From Rotaria sp. Silwood1 (lineage: Eukaryota; Rotifera; Eurotatoria; Philodinida; Philodinidae): DNA of 64,000 nt. Position numbers and translations under genes: made by a program. Of this stretch, positions 38,001-53,000 are shown in pieces. The stretch spans positions 4,666,692 to 4,730,691 of the forward strand of contig CAJNOP010000003.1 in NCBI GenBank assembly GCA_905250075.1, given 5' to 3'. Below the pieces are notes generated by a model. The model had not been told where the DNA came from and searched no databases. It saw nothing but the letters and a program-made list of their open reading frames with translations. Positions within the stretch are counted from its first letter, which is position 1; each line of letters opens with the position of its first letter.

Positions 38001-41000
38001 CAGGTGTTTATGAATGTCGTGCTAAAAATCCTGGTGGAGAAAAATCAACTAAATGTACAATAACAGTTTCGGGTGAAGCGCCATCATTTATTGATACACC
38101 TGAAAAAGTTAGTTGTTTGGAAGGACAAACAGCTGTATTTGGTTGTCGAGTATCTGGTGATCCATATCCATTGGTTGTATGGTCAAAAGGTAAAGCAAAA
38201 GCATTTACAGAGAATACACCAAAATATTCACTTTATTATGATGATGAACTTGATGCACATTTTTTTGAAATTAATCAATGTTCACAAACTGATACCGGAC
38301 TTTATACGGTTACACTTCAAAATGTACATGGAACATTAACAAAACCTGTTTCATGTTTTACTGTAACAAAACCAGATGAAGTTATTGATTATAAAAGTAT
38401 TTTACGTAAAATGTAAGATACATTAAATAATTTTAGAAAATTTAAAAATTTGATATTTTTTCTATTCTATTTTTGTTTCAATCTATAGGGTAGCTTTAGT
38501 ACGTGAACGTGATGCTGGTCCTGATTGGGGTAAATTAAAAAAAGGTAAAGGTATACCAAAAGGTCCAGGTGATCCTGGTTGGCAATATCAATTAAAACAT
38601 TTTGAATTAACTGGTGATGCACATTTAAAAACTCATGAGAAAGGTCAAAGTGGAGATTTAAAAGGTTTATCACCTAGTGATTTTGCTAAACGTCGATCAA
38701 CGGCAGGTACAGGTAGTAAGGAAAATTTACTAGATGATGGTGGATTTGGATTAGGTGGACCAAAATCAGGAGCTGATAAAGATCGTCGACCATCACGTCT
38801 TGGTCTTGTAACATTTACAAAACCACTTTCAAATATAACAGTACATGAAGGTAAAAATGCTGCATTTGAATGTAATGTATCTGAAGCTGAAGCACCTGTA
38901 ACATGGTATATTAATGATCAACCTGTACCTCATCAACGTGCACAAACATTATCAATTGGTAAAACACGTCGTCTTGTATTAAAAGATTGTTTATTAAATG
39001 AAAATAATTCAACAATAACATGTACACTTGATGAAGCAACAAAAACAAATGCACAATTATTTGTTAAAGAAGAACCATTTGATTTTACAGAAAAATTAAA
39101 AAATTTAAAAGTAAAACGTGGTGATAAATGTGAATTACAATGTACGGTTAATAAACCAAATATTGCATTACAATGGTTTAAAGATGGTAAACCAATAACA
39201 GATGTTAAAGAAGAAGTTGATGGTTTAATTCATCGATTAATTATACCTAAAACTACTGATGCAGATAAAGGTGTTTATACAGCAAAATTTCAAGATATAC
39301 AGACAGAAGGACATGTAGAAATATTAGGTATGTTTTTACGGTTTGATTTTACTGTTCTTTCTATAAATATTTTCATTTTTTATTTGTTTCTGAAAAGGTC
39401 CACCACAAATTGTTAAACCTCCAACTAATTCTATTCTGCTTGTTGGTCAATCTGTTGTTCTTACTGCTGAAGTAACTGGTAGTCCAAAACCACAAGTTAC
39501 ATGGTTATTTAAAGGACAACCACTTAAATCAACAGCAACAAAACATCAAATTGATGCAAAAAAAGATGGTATATATACTTTAACTATTCTTAAAGGTGAA
39601 CCAGCTGATGAAGGTGAATATACAATCACAGCTGAAAATCCTGTTGATAAAGTTCAAGCACATGCTAAAGTAAATGTATGTACAAAACCAAAAGTTGATA
39701 AACTAGCTGATGTTGCTGTTAATATTGGTGAAAGTGCTCGTATACAATGTCAATATTCGGGTAATCCAACACCGACTATAACTTGGTATAAAGATGGAAA
39801 ACCTATACCAAATAATGATCAACGATTTATAATTACACAAGAAACACCAACATTATCTGTATTAACAATTAATAATACAAATATGGATGACAAAGGTGTT
39901 TATTCAGTTAAATTAACAAATATGGCTGGTGAAATGGAAGGAAAAGCTAATTTAATTGTTAAACGTAAGTTTAAAGAAAACATTTTCTAAATCTTCATTT
40001 TATTGTATTCCCTTTTTTTTTTCATTTAATTTATAGCAATTAAACCAAATATAACTCGTGATCTTAATGGAGCATATACAGGTACAAAAGATGAAGATCT
40101 TATATTATCAATAGCTGGTACTGGTAATCCCAATCCAACATGTCAATGGTTTAAAAATAATAATGAATTAACATCAACAACAGATAAACGTATACAATTT
40201 AAAGAAGATAAAACAACAAATGAGTATTTTCTTATTATAAAAAATACTAATCAAGATGATATGGGAGAATATCAAGCACAATTAACGAATGTTGCTGGTT
40301 TAATTAAATCAAAAAAAAGTAAAGTTACTATACAAAAACAACCAACATTTATTAAAAAACCACAATCAATTACTGTCAATCAAACTGATACAGGTAAAAT
40401 TGAATGTCAAATTGATGCATTACCACAAGCAAAACTAACTTGGTTAGCTAATGGTAAACCAGTTACAGTTAAAGAAGGATATGAAACAACATATGATATG
40501 AAAACTGGTATTGCAACATTAAATATCAAAAATATTACAACCAAACATGCTGGTCCAATTACTATTCGTGCAGAAAATCCAGCTGGTACAGCTGAAGAAA
40601 CAGTTGATGTTAATGTGCGTTCAGCACCAATTCTTCTTAAACCATTAACTGATACAGAAGTTATTACTAATCATGATGCAGTATTTACTTGTGAATTTCA
40701 ATCATCACCAACAGCAAATATTCAATGGTTTCATAATGGTAAACAAATAAGTCCAACACCAAATAAATATGATATAACATATGATACAAAAACTAATCAA
40801 CATAAACTTATTATTAGAAATACAACATTAAATGATCATGGAACGTATAGTGCCAAAGCAACAAATGAACTTGGAAATATTCAAACAGATGCTAAACTGA
40901 ATGTTATCAATGCACCAAGTTTTATATCAGGTTTACAAGATAAAACAGTTATTGCAAAAGAAACAATCGAATTAAATGTTAAAGTTAATGGTACGCCACA

Positions 41001-44000
41001 ACCAACATTAACTTGGTTAAAAGCTGGAAAAGAAATAAAACCTGATGATAAAAAATATTCTATTGTACCGATAGATAAAGATGGCAATGCAAAATTAATA
41101 ATAAAAGATATTACTGAAGATGATCATGGTTTATATTCTTGTATAGCTAAAAATAAAGTTGGTACAAATCAAACTGATGGTCATTTAAATGTAACAGCAC
41201 CATTGAAATTTATTCAACCATTACAAGATACTGATGTACTTAATACACAAAATGCAACATTAACTTGTGAAGTACAAGGTATTCCGAAAGCAAATGTTAA
41301 ATGGTAGGTTTTATATTGAAGAAGGAAAAACACAAGGATAATTTAATGTTTTGTTTTGTTTTCTTCAAATAGGTTCTTTAATGATATTGAACTTAAATCA
41401 ACACAAAAACAAGCCATATCAAGTAAACAAAATGTTCATTCATTAACAATTAATCGTGCCGATCAGACTGATGCTGGTAGATTATTTTTTTTTCCTCATA
41501 TTGGTTTAGATATTTAATTTAATTCTTTTGTTTTTCTTTCATACAGGTGTTTATAAGGCAGTTGCTGATAATGGTACTGGTAAAACTGTTGAAACAACAT
41601 GTACTGTAACTGTTGGCAGTATGTATTTTCTTTTTCTTTTGTATTAATTATATTGTTTCATATTATCTCTTGTTTTTTTATTTTTCTAGGCAAACCAAAA
41701 GTTGAAGGTAAACCTAATGATGTTAATGTTAATGTTGAACAACCAGCTGTACTTGAATGTACATTTTCTGGTTTTCCAAAACCTGAAGTAACTTGGTTTA
41801 AAGATAATGTTCCAATAGTTCCTGATCAACGTATAACAGTCCATGAAGATAAACCAAATGTTCATTCATTAAAAATTTCTTCATCTAAACTTGATGATAA
41901 AGCAACATATACATGTAAAGCTAAAAATCGTTTTGGTGAAGTTGAAGGAAAAATGAATTTAACTGTTAATTCAATTAAACCAAATATTATTCGTGATTTA
42001 CCTGAACAACAAATTATTGAAAAAAATAAACCATTAGAACTTCAAGTTGAAATAACTGGTTTACCACAACCACAAGTTAAATGGTATAAAGGTAATGATG
42101 AAATTAATCCAACAACAAATAAAGATTATCAAATAACATTTGATAATAAACAAACATATACATTAACGGTTAAAAATTGTTCACCTGATCATCAAGCTGA
42201 ATATTCAGTACAAGCTGTAAATCCAGGTGGAACAGTTAAATCAAAGAAAACAAAAGTTATTGTACAGAAAAAACCTGAATTTATTAAATTACCACAATCA
42301 CAAACAGTTAAAGATGGACAACCAGTTGTATTTGAGGCACAAATTGATGCTTATCCACAACCAAAAGTAACATGGTAAGAAACTTTAAAAAAAACACAAA
42401 ATTTCATTTTTTTAATGGTGTTTTGTTTTTTAAATTTAGGCTTAAAAATGATAAACCATTAACACCTGATCTTGGTTTTGAAAGTCAATTTGATACTAAA
42501 ACTGGTCAAATAACACTTAAACATAAAGGTGCAACTCCAAAACACACTGGTCCACTTATTTGTCGAGTAGAAAATGCAGCTGGTACAACAGATGCACCAG
42601 TAACACTTGATGTTCAAAGTAAATTTATTTACAAAAAACAAAACGAAACAATTGTTTTTTCTTGATTTTAGCTGCACCAGTTATTACAAAGAAATTAACT
42701 GATCAAGAAGTTATGATTAATAATGAAATTCGTTTTGTTACTGATATTACAGGTTCACCTTCACCGAAAATTTCCTGGATAAAAGATGATGTACCAATAA
42801 AACCTGATGCAGGTCATATTATCGAATCGGATGGTACAACTCAAACATTAATTATTAAAAATGCTAAAATAACTGACGAAGGTAAATATCGTGTATTAGC
42901 TGAGAATCCTCTTGGTCATGTTGAATCAACTGCACAATTAACAATTCTTGAACAACCATTCGTTGATCAACCATTTGGTAATGTAACACAACCAATTGGT
43001 TCTGATGTTACTCTTAAATGTAAAATTATCGGTGGTCGACCAAAAGCAACAGCAACATGGCTTAAAAATGGTAAAGAATTTAAACCTGATGATCGACATA
43101 AAACAAAAGCATTACCTGATGGTACATGTGAATTATTTATAAAATCACTTGATGAAACAGATCATCAAGATAAATATACATTATTAATTAAAAATAAAGT
43201 TGGACAAAATGAAATTAATTCAACAATAACAGTTAAAGCACCATTAGAATTTGTTCAACCATTAAAAGATCAAGATATTCTTTCACAATCACCATGTGTA
43301 TTAACTGTTGAAACAAATGGAATACCAAAACCAACAGTTAAATGGTACATTAAATAATTATTTCTTTGATTAATCTTTTTTTTTCTTGTGAAAATAGGAT
43401 CTAAAAGGAGTATTGAAGTATATAGGGTAGGAATTTATATCCCTACGTCATGACAGGCATCTTATTTATGATACATCAGAGACGTTTCTATCAAAATCTC
43501 TCTTTCATCACAAACACCTTAGCAACATTCTTCTCGTTCTATTCCGTAGATCGTGACAACCATTGTTGATATATAATTACAAATCATGTATCAATAGTGT
43601 CTTGTTCTAATAAATGAATTACTTCGTTATTCTGTTTCTGAAAGATTCAATAGAAGGATCGTAAAAAATAATACATTCTAAACTAGATTGAATAAGGCGA
43701 TCTTCCTTTAAAAAAGCAATTGGCAACTATATTGTATCTTATATTTTGATCCGACACGATCGTGCTAAAACAGTTTTATTTTTATTCTATTAGGCTTTTT
43801 AATGATCAAGAAATTAAAAATACTCCTAAAACTAAAATTGAATCTAAACAAAATACTCATACATTAACAATACCAAAAGCTGAATTAACTGATGAAGGAA
43901 CATATAAATGTGTTGCAACAAATCCTGATGGTACTATTGAAACAAAAGCAAATATTTCTGTTTGCAGTATGTTTTGTTATCAAAACAAATATTTTCATCT

Positions 44001-47000
44001 ACTAATTATTACTTTCTTTTAGCTAAACCAAAAGTTGAAGGTAAAGTTAATGATGTTACCGTACAAATTCATGAACCAGCTGAATTACGTACTAAATTCA
44101 GTGCCATACCTAAACCAACTGTCAATTGGTTCGTTTCGTTTTTTTATTCTCTCATATTTATTTCTCAATTTTTATATCGTTTTATTTCTCGTTTAGGTAT
44201 AAAGAAAGTGATTTAAATACACCATTAAAACCAAATAATAATATTGAAATCAGTGAATTACCTGATGGTACAAGTGTCTTGAAAATTAAAAAGACTGATT
44301 TAACAGATACTTCACCATATATTGCTCGTGCAACAAATAAAGTTGGTGAAATTGATTCAAAAATAAATTTAACTGTTAAAGAAATAAAACCACAAATTTT
44401 ATCTGATCTTACAAATATAAATGCTATTCGTGATGAACCAGTACAATTTACTCTAAAAGCAACAGGAAATCCTCAACCAACAATTCAGTGGTTTAAAAAT
44501 GATACTGAAGAAATTCTTCCAACAAATAAAGATTTTCAAATAATTCATGATAAACAATCTGATACATATACTCTTAAAATAAATAAATGTAAACCTGAAC
44601 ATCAAGGTGATTATTCAGCTGTAATAACAAATTCTGGTGGTTCAATTAAATCTAAAAAAGCTAAATTAACTGTTACAAAAGCACCTGAATTTCTCGAAAA
44701 ACCAAAATCAATTGATATAAATGAAAATCAATTAGCTGAATTTCATACAAAAGTTGATGCTTATCCGGCACCAAAAATTACATGGTTATTTGATGGAAAA
44801 CCAATTACACCAAAAGATGGTTTTGATGTACAAACAGATCAAACAACTGGTACATCAGTATTAACAGTTAAACAAACTACACCTAAACATGATGGAAAAG
44901 TAACTGTTAAAGCAGAAAATTCAACAGGTTCAATTGAAGAAACTGTACAATGTTCAGTTAAAAGTAATAATAATAAAAGAATTTTTTAAAATATTTATTC
45001 TATTGATTTATTTATATTTTAGCGGCACCAAAAATTACAAAAAAACCAACAGATATAGAAGCATTATTACATACAGATGCTGTCTTTACTACTGATATTT
45101 CTGGTTCACCGAAACCAAAAGTTGAATGGTAATTATTTGTTTTTTTTTCTTTAGATTATTCTTATTTATAATTGATATTGTTTTTTTTTCTAAAAGGATT
45201 CATGGTGGTAAAGTAATACAACCATCAAAGAAATATGAAATTATTGAAGAAACACCAACAACATCCAAATTAATTATTCATGATGTCACTCCAGAAGATG
45301 AATTACCCGTTCAAATTAAAGTTAAAAATCCTCTTGGTGAAACTGATACAACTGTTCAACTTAAAGCACTTGGTATGTATAAAAAAAATATTCATATACA
45401 GCTATTCTTATATTTGGTTTTTATTTTAAATAGAAACACCACGTATTGAACCTGCATTAGTTGATAAAGAAGTAACATTAAATCAACCACTTGTTCTTAA
45501 AACAAAGGTTCATGGTCGTCCTAAAGTTGATGTTCAATGGTTAAAAGATCAAAAACCAATAACACCATCAGATCATATTAAAATTGAACAACATGGTGAT
45601 GATTGTACATTAACTATTCCAAATATTAAAGAAGAAGATATGGGTACATATACATTATCAGTTAAAAATAAAGTTGGAAAAGTTGATTCAACATCACATG
45701 TTAATGTAACAGCTCCATTAAAATTTACTGGTCAATTAAAGGATTTAGATATTGTACAAGGTGCAAATGGTGTTTTATCTGTTGATTGTGAAGGTGTACC
45801 GAAACCAAAATTAACTTGGTATGTTTATAAAACAAATTTAATTAAATTTAATCTTCTTTTCTTTGACAGGTATTTCAATGATAATGAAATAAAATCTACT
45901 CAAAGAACTCGTATTGATACAAAAGGTCCAACAAGTACATTAACAATAAATAAAGCTGATATGCCTGATATTGGTGTTTATAAAGTTGTAGCTGATAATG
46001 GTAAAGAAAAAATTGAAACAAAAGCTCATGTTGATGTTTGTGGTATGTAATTTTATTTGTTTTTCTTTTTATTTATCTCACATAAATCATAATTTTAGTT
46101 AAACCAAAAGTTGAAGGTAAACCTGCTGATGTAACATGTCTATTAAATGAACCTGGTAAATTAAATGTTAAATTTTCGGCTGTACCAAAACCGACAATAA
46201 CATGGCACAAACCTGATGGTACTGAAATAAAACCTGATAAGCGTATTCAAATTGTTAATGATGATAATGGACAATCAACATTAATTATTAATGATACAAC
46301 AACACAAGATTCTCAACCTTATACAGCACGTGCAACAAATAAAGTTGGATCAGTTGATGCTAAAATTAATTTAACCGTTAAAGGTAAATAAATCATTATC
46401 AGGATTTCATCATTTTAGTTTTTTTTTCTTGTTTTTTTTTTGTGTAGAAGTAAAACCAACATTAAAAAATGATCTTGAACCACAAACAATTAATGTTGGT
46501 GATGAACTTGTTTATCGTCTTGCTGTTGATGGTCGACCAATACCAACAGTTAAATTCTATAAAGATGGAAATGAAGTTGGTCCAGTTACTATTGAACAAC
46601 CAACTAAACCTGGTGATACAACTGCTACTGCAGTTCTTCGTATTCCAAAAGCTACAATTAATGATCAAGGTGAATATCAAGCTTCAGTTGAAAATCCTGC
46701 TGGTGTTGTTAAAACTAAAAAAGTTAAAGTTACTGTTCAACAAATTCCAGTTTTTCTCAAAGCTCCTGAAAATGCTTCTGTTAGTCAAGGTAAAGATGTT
46801 ACATATGAAGCTCAACTTTCTGCATTTCCTGTACCAAAAGTAACTTGGTTATTAAATGATAAACCTTTAACACCAAATGCTGATTGTGCAATTACATTTG
46901 ATACAACGACTCAAAAAGCTTCATTAACATTACGTAAAGTTGATTCTGATAAACATACAGGAAAAATAACATGTCAAGTTGAAAATCCAGCTGGAAAAGT

Positions 47001-50000
47001 AACACATGATGCTAAACTTGATGTTCGTACACAACCAAAATTAACAAAACCATTAAAAGATGAGAGTATTGTTCAAGGACATGATGTAACATTATCTGTT
47101 GAATCAAGTGGAAATCCAGCACCTAAACCAGAATGGTATTTTAATGATAAACCTATTTCACCAAATGATCAACATTATCAAATCATAACACCAAAAGAAG
47201 GAAATTTATATGAACTTAAAATAAAACAAACAAAACCAACTGATGAAGGTACTTATAAAGTAGTTATGAAAAATAGTGAAGGTGAAATAACAAGTCAAGC
47301 TAAATTAAATGTTCATACAGTACCTGTTATTGAACCTTTACCACCTAAAATTGAAGCTGTACAAGATGAAAAAGTTGTAATTCGATGTAAAGTTTCTGGA
47401 CATCCAAAACCTGAAATAACATTCTTAAAAGATAAAAAAGATGTTACAACATTAGATGATAAAGCACGTTTTCATATTGAACATGATGATAAAACAAATG
47501 AAGTTCGTCTTATTATTGCTAATGTTAAAGAAGAAGATCAAGGTAAATATACAATACGAGCTAAAAATCCAGCTGAAACAGTTGAAGAACATACAAATTT
47601 AATTGTTACTGCACCATTAGCATTTACTGATAAATTACAAGATACAGATGTAATTAGTGGACAAAATTTAACATTAACATGTCGTTGTCAAGGTATACCT
47701 AAACCAACAATAAAATGGTATCAAAATGATAATGAAATAAAATCAACAACAAAACAAAAAATTGAATCAAAACCTGATGGTACACAAACATTAACAATAA
47801 ATCGTGTTGATTTAACTGATGGTGGACAATTCAAAGTTGTTGCAACTAATCCACAAGGTACAGTAACATCAACATGTAATGTTGACGTCCTTATGAAACC
47901 TAAAATTGATGGTAAAGTACAAGATACTCAAGTTGTTATTGATGAACAAGCAGAATTAAATGTTAAATTATCTGGTGTACCAAAACCAAATATTCAATGG
48001 TTTAAAAATGGTGAACCATTAAATATTGATAATAAACGTATGAAAGTTGTTGAAAAACCTGATGGTTGTTCATTAATTATTGATCATGCACAATTAGATG
48101 ATAAAGGTTCATATACATTAAAAGCAACAAATAAAGCTGGTGAAGTTGAATCACCAAAAATAGGATTGAATGTAACAGCTATACAACCAAAACTTAAATC
48201 TGATTTACAACCAACATTAAATGTTACAAAAGGTGAACCAATTGTTTTAACAATAGAAGCTGATGGTAAACCTAAACCACAAGTTAAATGGTTTAAAGGA
48301 ACTGAAGAAATACCATTAAATCAACCAGGTGTTAAAATGGTTGAAGAAGGTGATAATAAATATAAATTAATTATTGAAAAAGCAACCGATAAAGATCAAG
48401 GAGATTATAGTGCAGTTGTTCAAAATCCTGGTGGACAAGTTAAAACGAAAAAGACGGCTGTTACTGTTACAAGTAAGTAGATCGTAGTTCCAAATTCTTT
48501 TCATTAATCTTTTTTTTTCTTCCTATTAAGAATCACCTGAATTTATTTCCAAACCAACCGATACAACAGTTAAACAAGGTGAAACAGCAACAGTTGAATG
48601 TAAAATTGATGGTTTACCCATACCTAAGATTACTTTATTGCGTGATGGAAAACCATTAACACCTAAAGATGGTATTGAACCAACATATGATGCTCCAAAT
48701 AATCGTCTTGTCATAACCGCTAAAGATGCTCGTGTTGATCAAAGTGGTACAATAACTTGTAAACTAGAAAATCCCGTTGGTACAACTGAAACTTCATTTA
48801 AATTAAATGTTACAGCTGCACCAACTATATCCAAAGGTTTAACCGATCAAGAATGTCTTTTAGGTAAAGAATTACGTTTAACTGTTGTTTCATCAGCTAG
48901 TCCACAACCAACAGTTAAATGGTTTAAAAATAATGTTGAATTAAAAAATGTTGGTACTAAAGTTAATGATGATACATATGAATTAGTTATACCTAATGTT
49001 AAACCAGAAGATGAAGGCAACTATAAAGTTGTTGTATCAAATCCTCTTGGAGATAAAGAATCTCAATGTAAAATAAATGTTATTGAACCAACAGATCTTA
49101 AATGTCAATTTCCGGAACAACAAACAATACAAGTTGGTCAACCAATTAAACTTGAATGTCATGTTAGTGGACGTCCACAACCTGAAGTCATATGGACAAA
49201 AGATGGTAAAGAAATAAAACCATCTGATCGTGTTGAAATAACGAAAAAACCTGATGGTACTTGTTCAATGACAATTAAACAAGCTACTCCAGATGATAAA
49301 GTAATCAAATATTTTTTTTTTCTAATAAAGAAGTTTTAATTGAGAATCTGTTTTGTTCTTTTCTTTTTTTTTTTAACTTTCTAGGGTGTTTATAAAGTAA
49401 CATGTAAAAATAAATTACAAACACGTGAAGCTCAAACACAAATTCAAGTTTCATCACCATTGAAATTTAATACAACACTTAAAGATATTGTAGCACAAGT
49501 TGGTCAAAGTGTTACACTTGAAGTTGATTGTGAAGGATTACCAAAACCAACCGTTAAATGGTAAATTTCTCATAAAATAAAAATAAAAACAAAGAAATTG
49601 TATATTTCATTATTTTAGGCTTCTTAATGGACAAGAAATAACACCATCACCTAAATATAAAATAGAATCAAAAGGAAATACAAATAAATTAACAATACCT
49701 AAAGCTGATCTCGTTGATACAGGTGTCTATGAAGTTGTTGTTTCAAATGGTCTTGAAACTATCAAAGCACAATCAAAAGTTGATGTTTGTGTCAAACCTA
49801 AAGTTGAAGGTAAAGAATTAACATATGCAAAAAAAAACTAAGCTTGTAGGCACAGTCCTTTTAAGGCTAAAGTATGAATCTACATATCTTCTTTAGTCGT
49901 ATTTTACTAACACAAAATACGTAAAAGAAAAAGAAGTTCTAAAAGACGATAATCATTTTTCGAGGATAATTGATCGTTAAAGAAATGATCAATCACATGT

Positions 50001-53000
50001 ATTTCTACATTCCAAACAGAATGTTTTTTCTTTTATTTTTATTTAACTGGGTTACTTTTATGATTACTCTAACAATTAATTTAACTGATAAATAAGGTTT
50101 TCGTACAAATTCGTTGTATTTATAGCTCATATCAACATGATATTATATATCTCGATAGACTCAAAAACATGGATATTGACTATTTCACGAAAATTAGATC
50201 TTGATTAGTTCATGCTTTTTGCGTTAGTCACATGGCGACTATAGTAAATCAATACATCATACTAGCTATTATTCTTGATATCTATCATGTATTTGTTTAT
50301 CTACAGAAAGATTAGAAACTGCGATAATCAAAGCATTAAAATTAATGGCATAACTATGAATGAGCCAAGCTAGGCACTGCTCTACTACCACTCACTATCT
50401 TCTATTTACGCTGGTAATTAAAACAAGTATTGCAGCGATTTAAATCTCAACAAAGATATTGAAATGTTCTATAACAAATTCAGTTTTTATGTTAAAACCG
50501 TTCAATGTTGTTTTTTATTGCTAAGAAATCATGGGAATGATACCTGATACTTGCTGTCCGTAGTTGCTAAGACGCAACGCGAGAGTAGAAGGAAAGCCAT
50601 AAAAACTTTTACTCACTATTTTTTCTAGAAAATATACATGAATTTCATATGAAAAAATTTTCTTTTCAAAAATTTTTCATAGGTAAACCTACGGATGTTA
50701 ATGTCAATATTGATGAACCAGCTAAATTACAATGTAAAATCTCTGCTTCACCAGCACCAAAAATTACTTGGCTTAAAGATGGTCAACCATTGCAACCATC
50801 AGGTAATGTCACACCACATACTGAACCTGATGGTACACAAACTCTTACTTTTAAATCTGCTCAAATGACTGATAAAGCAACATACACATGTCAAGCAACA
50901 AATGTCGGTGGTACAGCAGAAGTTAAATTAAATCTTAATGTTCAACAAATTAAACCAACTTTGAAATCTGATCTCAACAAAGATATAATTGCTCAAGCAG
51001 GTGAAACAATTCCCTTAACAATACAAGTATCAGGTACTAAACCTAAAGTAAAATGGTATAAGAATGGTGAAGAAATAAATCAAACAATTGAAGAAAATAT
51101 TGAAATTGTTGAAGAAGAAGAAACATACACATTTTTAATTAAAAAATCTAAACCAAAAGACAGTGGTGAATATCAAGCTGTTATTACAAATGATGTTGGA
51201 CAAATTAAAACAAAAAAAATTAAAGTACAAGTACAAAAAGCACCAGAATTAAAAAAGAAACCACAACCATTTATAACTGTTAAAGAAGGTCAACAAGCAT
51301 GTTTTGAATGTGAATTTGATGGAAATCCACAACCAAAAGTTTCATGGTTACGTGATGGAAAACCATTAACACCTAAAGATGGTTTTGAGATTAAAACAGA
51401 TACAACAACTGGTAAAAGTACATTAACTATAAATCAAGCAGCACCAAAACATTCTGGTCCAATAACATTACGTTTAGAAAATTCAGTTGGAACACCTATT
51501 GAAGAAGTTGTTCAATTACAAGTTGAAACAGCACCACAATTATTACAAAAACCACAACCAACATGTGAAGCACATTTAAATCAAACAGCATCAATTCCAT
51601 TTAAATGTTTATCAACACCAAAACCAAATATTAAATTATATAAAAATGAAATTCAAATACCATTAACTGGTGATCATTATGATATCGTACCGAATCCAAA
51701 TGATTCAACAAGTTATGAACTTCAAATAAGAAAAGTTCAACCTGATGATGAAGGAAATTATCGTATACATATTGAAAATCCTTTAGGAAGTATTGATTCA
51801 AATGTTCAAGTAACAACAGTTGATAATGTATCAATTAAACCATCAAAACCAAATAAAACAGATTTAAAACAACACGAAACATTAATACTTGAATATATTG
51901 TTGATGGAAGACCAAAACCTGATATTGTTTTTATGAAAGATGGTAAAGAAATCAAACCATCGCCTAAAACACAAATAACTTATGATGAAAAGACAAAAGT
52001 TTGTCGATTAGTTACAACAGATGTTGGACAAGATGATCAAGGTACTTATACATTAGTTGCAAAAAATAAATTAGGTAAACAAGAAACTGAACCTGTTAAG
52101 GTTACTGTTACAGCACCTATTGTTGTTAAAAAAAAATTACCAGAAACAACTGATGGTGTACTTGGTGAACAAACAACTTTAACTGTTGAAGCTGAAGGTA
52201 AGCAAAAAGAAAAAGAAAAAGAAAATCAACTAAATTTTAATTTCGGTTGCTTTTTTTCATTTTAAGGTCTTCCTCAACCAAAAGTAACATGGCTCTTCAA
52301 TGGTCAACCAGTCAAACCAACACAAAAACATAAAGTTGATACACCACAAGAGAATCCAAATCAAACAACATTAACTATTAGTAAATTAGATACAACTGAT
52401 ACAGGCAAATATACTGCTGTTATTGATAATGGTCTTGAAAAAGTCGAAACAAGTACTACATTAAATGTTCATACGAAACCTAAATTAGAATCTAAACTTG
52501 AACCAACAACATCATTTAATGTTGGTGAACAAGCACAAATACCAATTCATCTTAGTGGTGAAAATAATACAGTAACTTGGTATAAAGATTCTCAAGAAAT
52601 TCGTTTTGATAGTCGTATTCGTGTTGTTACTGAAGAATATAATTTCTATAAATTAGTTATTGATGATTTACGTCCAGAAGATAAAGGTGTTTATACTATG
52701 GTAGTCAAAAATAAAGGTGGAACATTAGAAGTAAAAACTGTAGTAACTGTCAAAGAACAAAAACCACAATTATTAGCTGATTTAAATGATTCTCCAGCTG
52801 CAAATACAGCTAAAATAGGTGAAGAATTTTTCTTAGAAATTCGTGCACAAGGTAAACCACGACCAAAAGTAACATGGTTATTAAATGGAGAAGAATTATC
52901 ATATACTTCATCTGATTACGAATTAATTGTAACTGAAGAAGGTTATTATCGTATTAAATTTCATCATTTTCATGAACGTTATCTTGGTGAATATCAAGCT

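Noticed and set aside
46462-46843. 124-aa plus and 72-aa minus ORFs overlapping the 46448-48472 exon
   Set aside because: Shadow frames of a well-supported Ig-coding exon.
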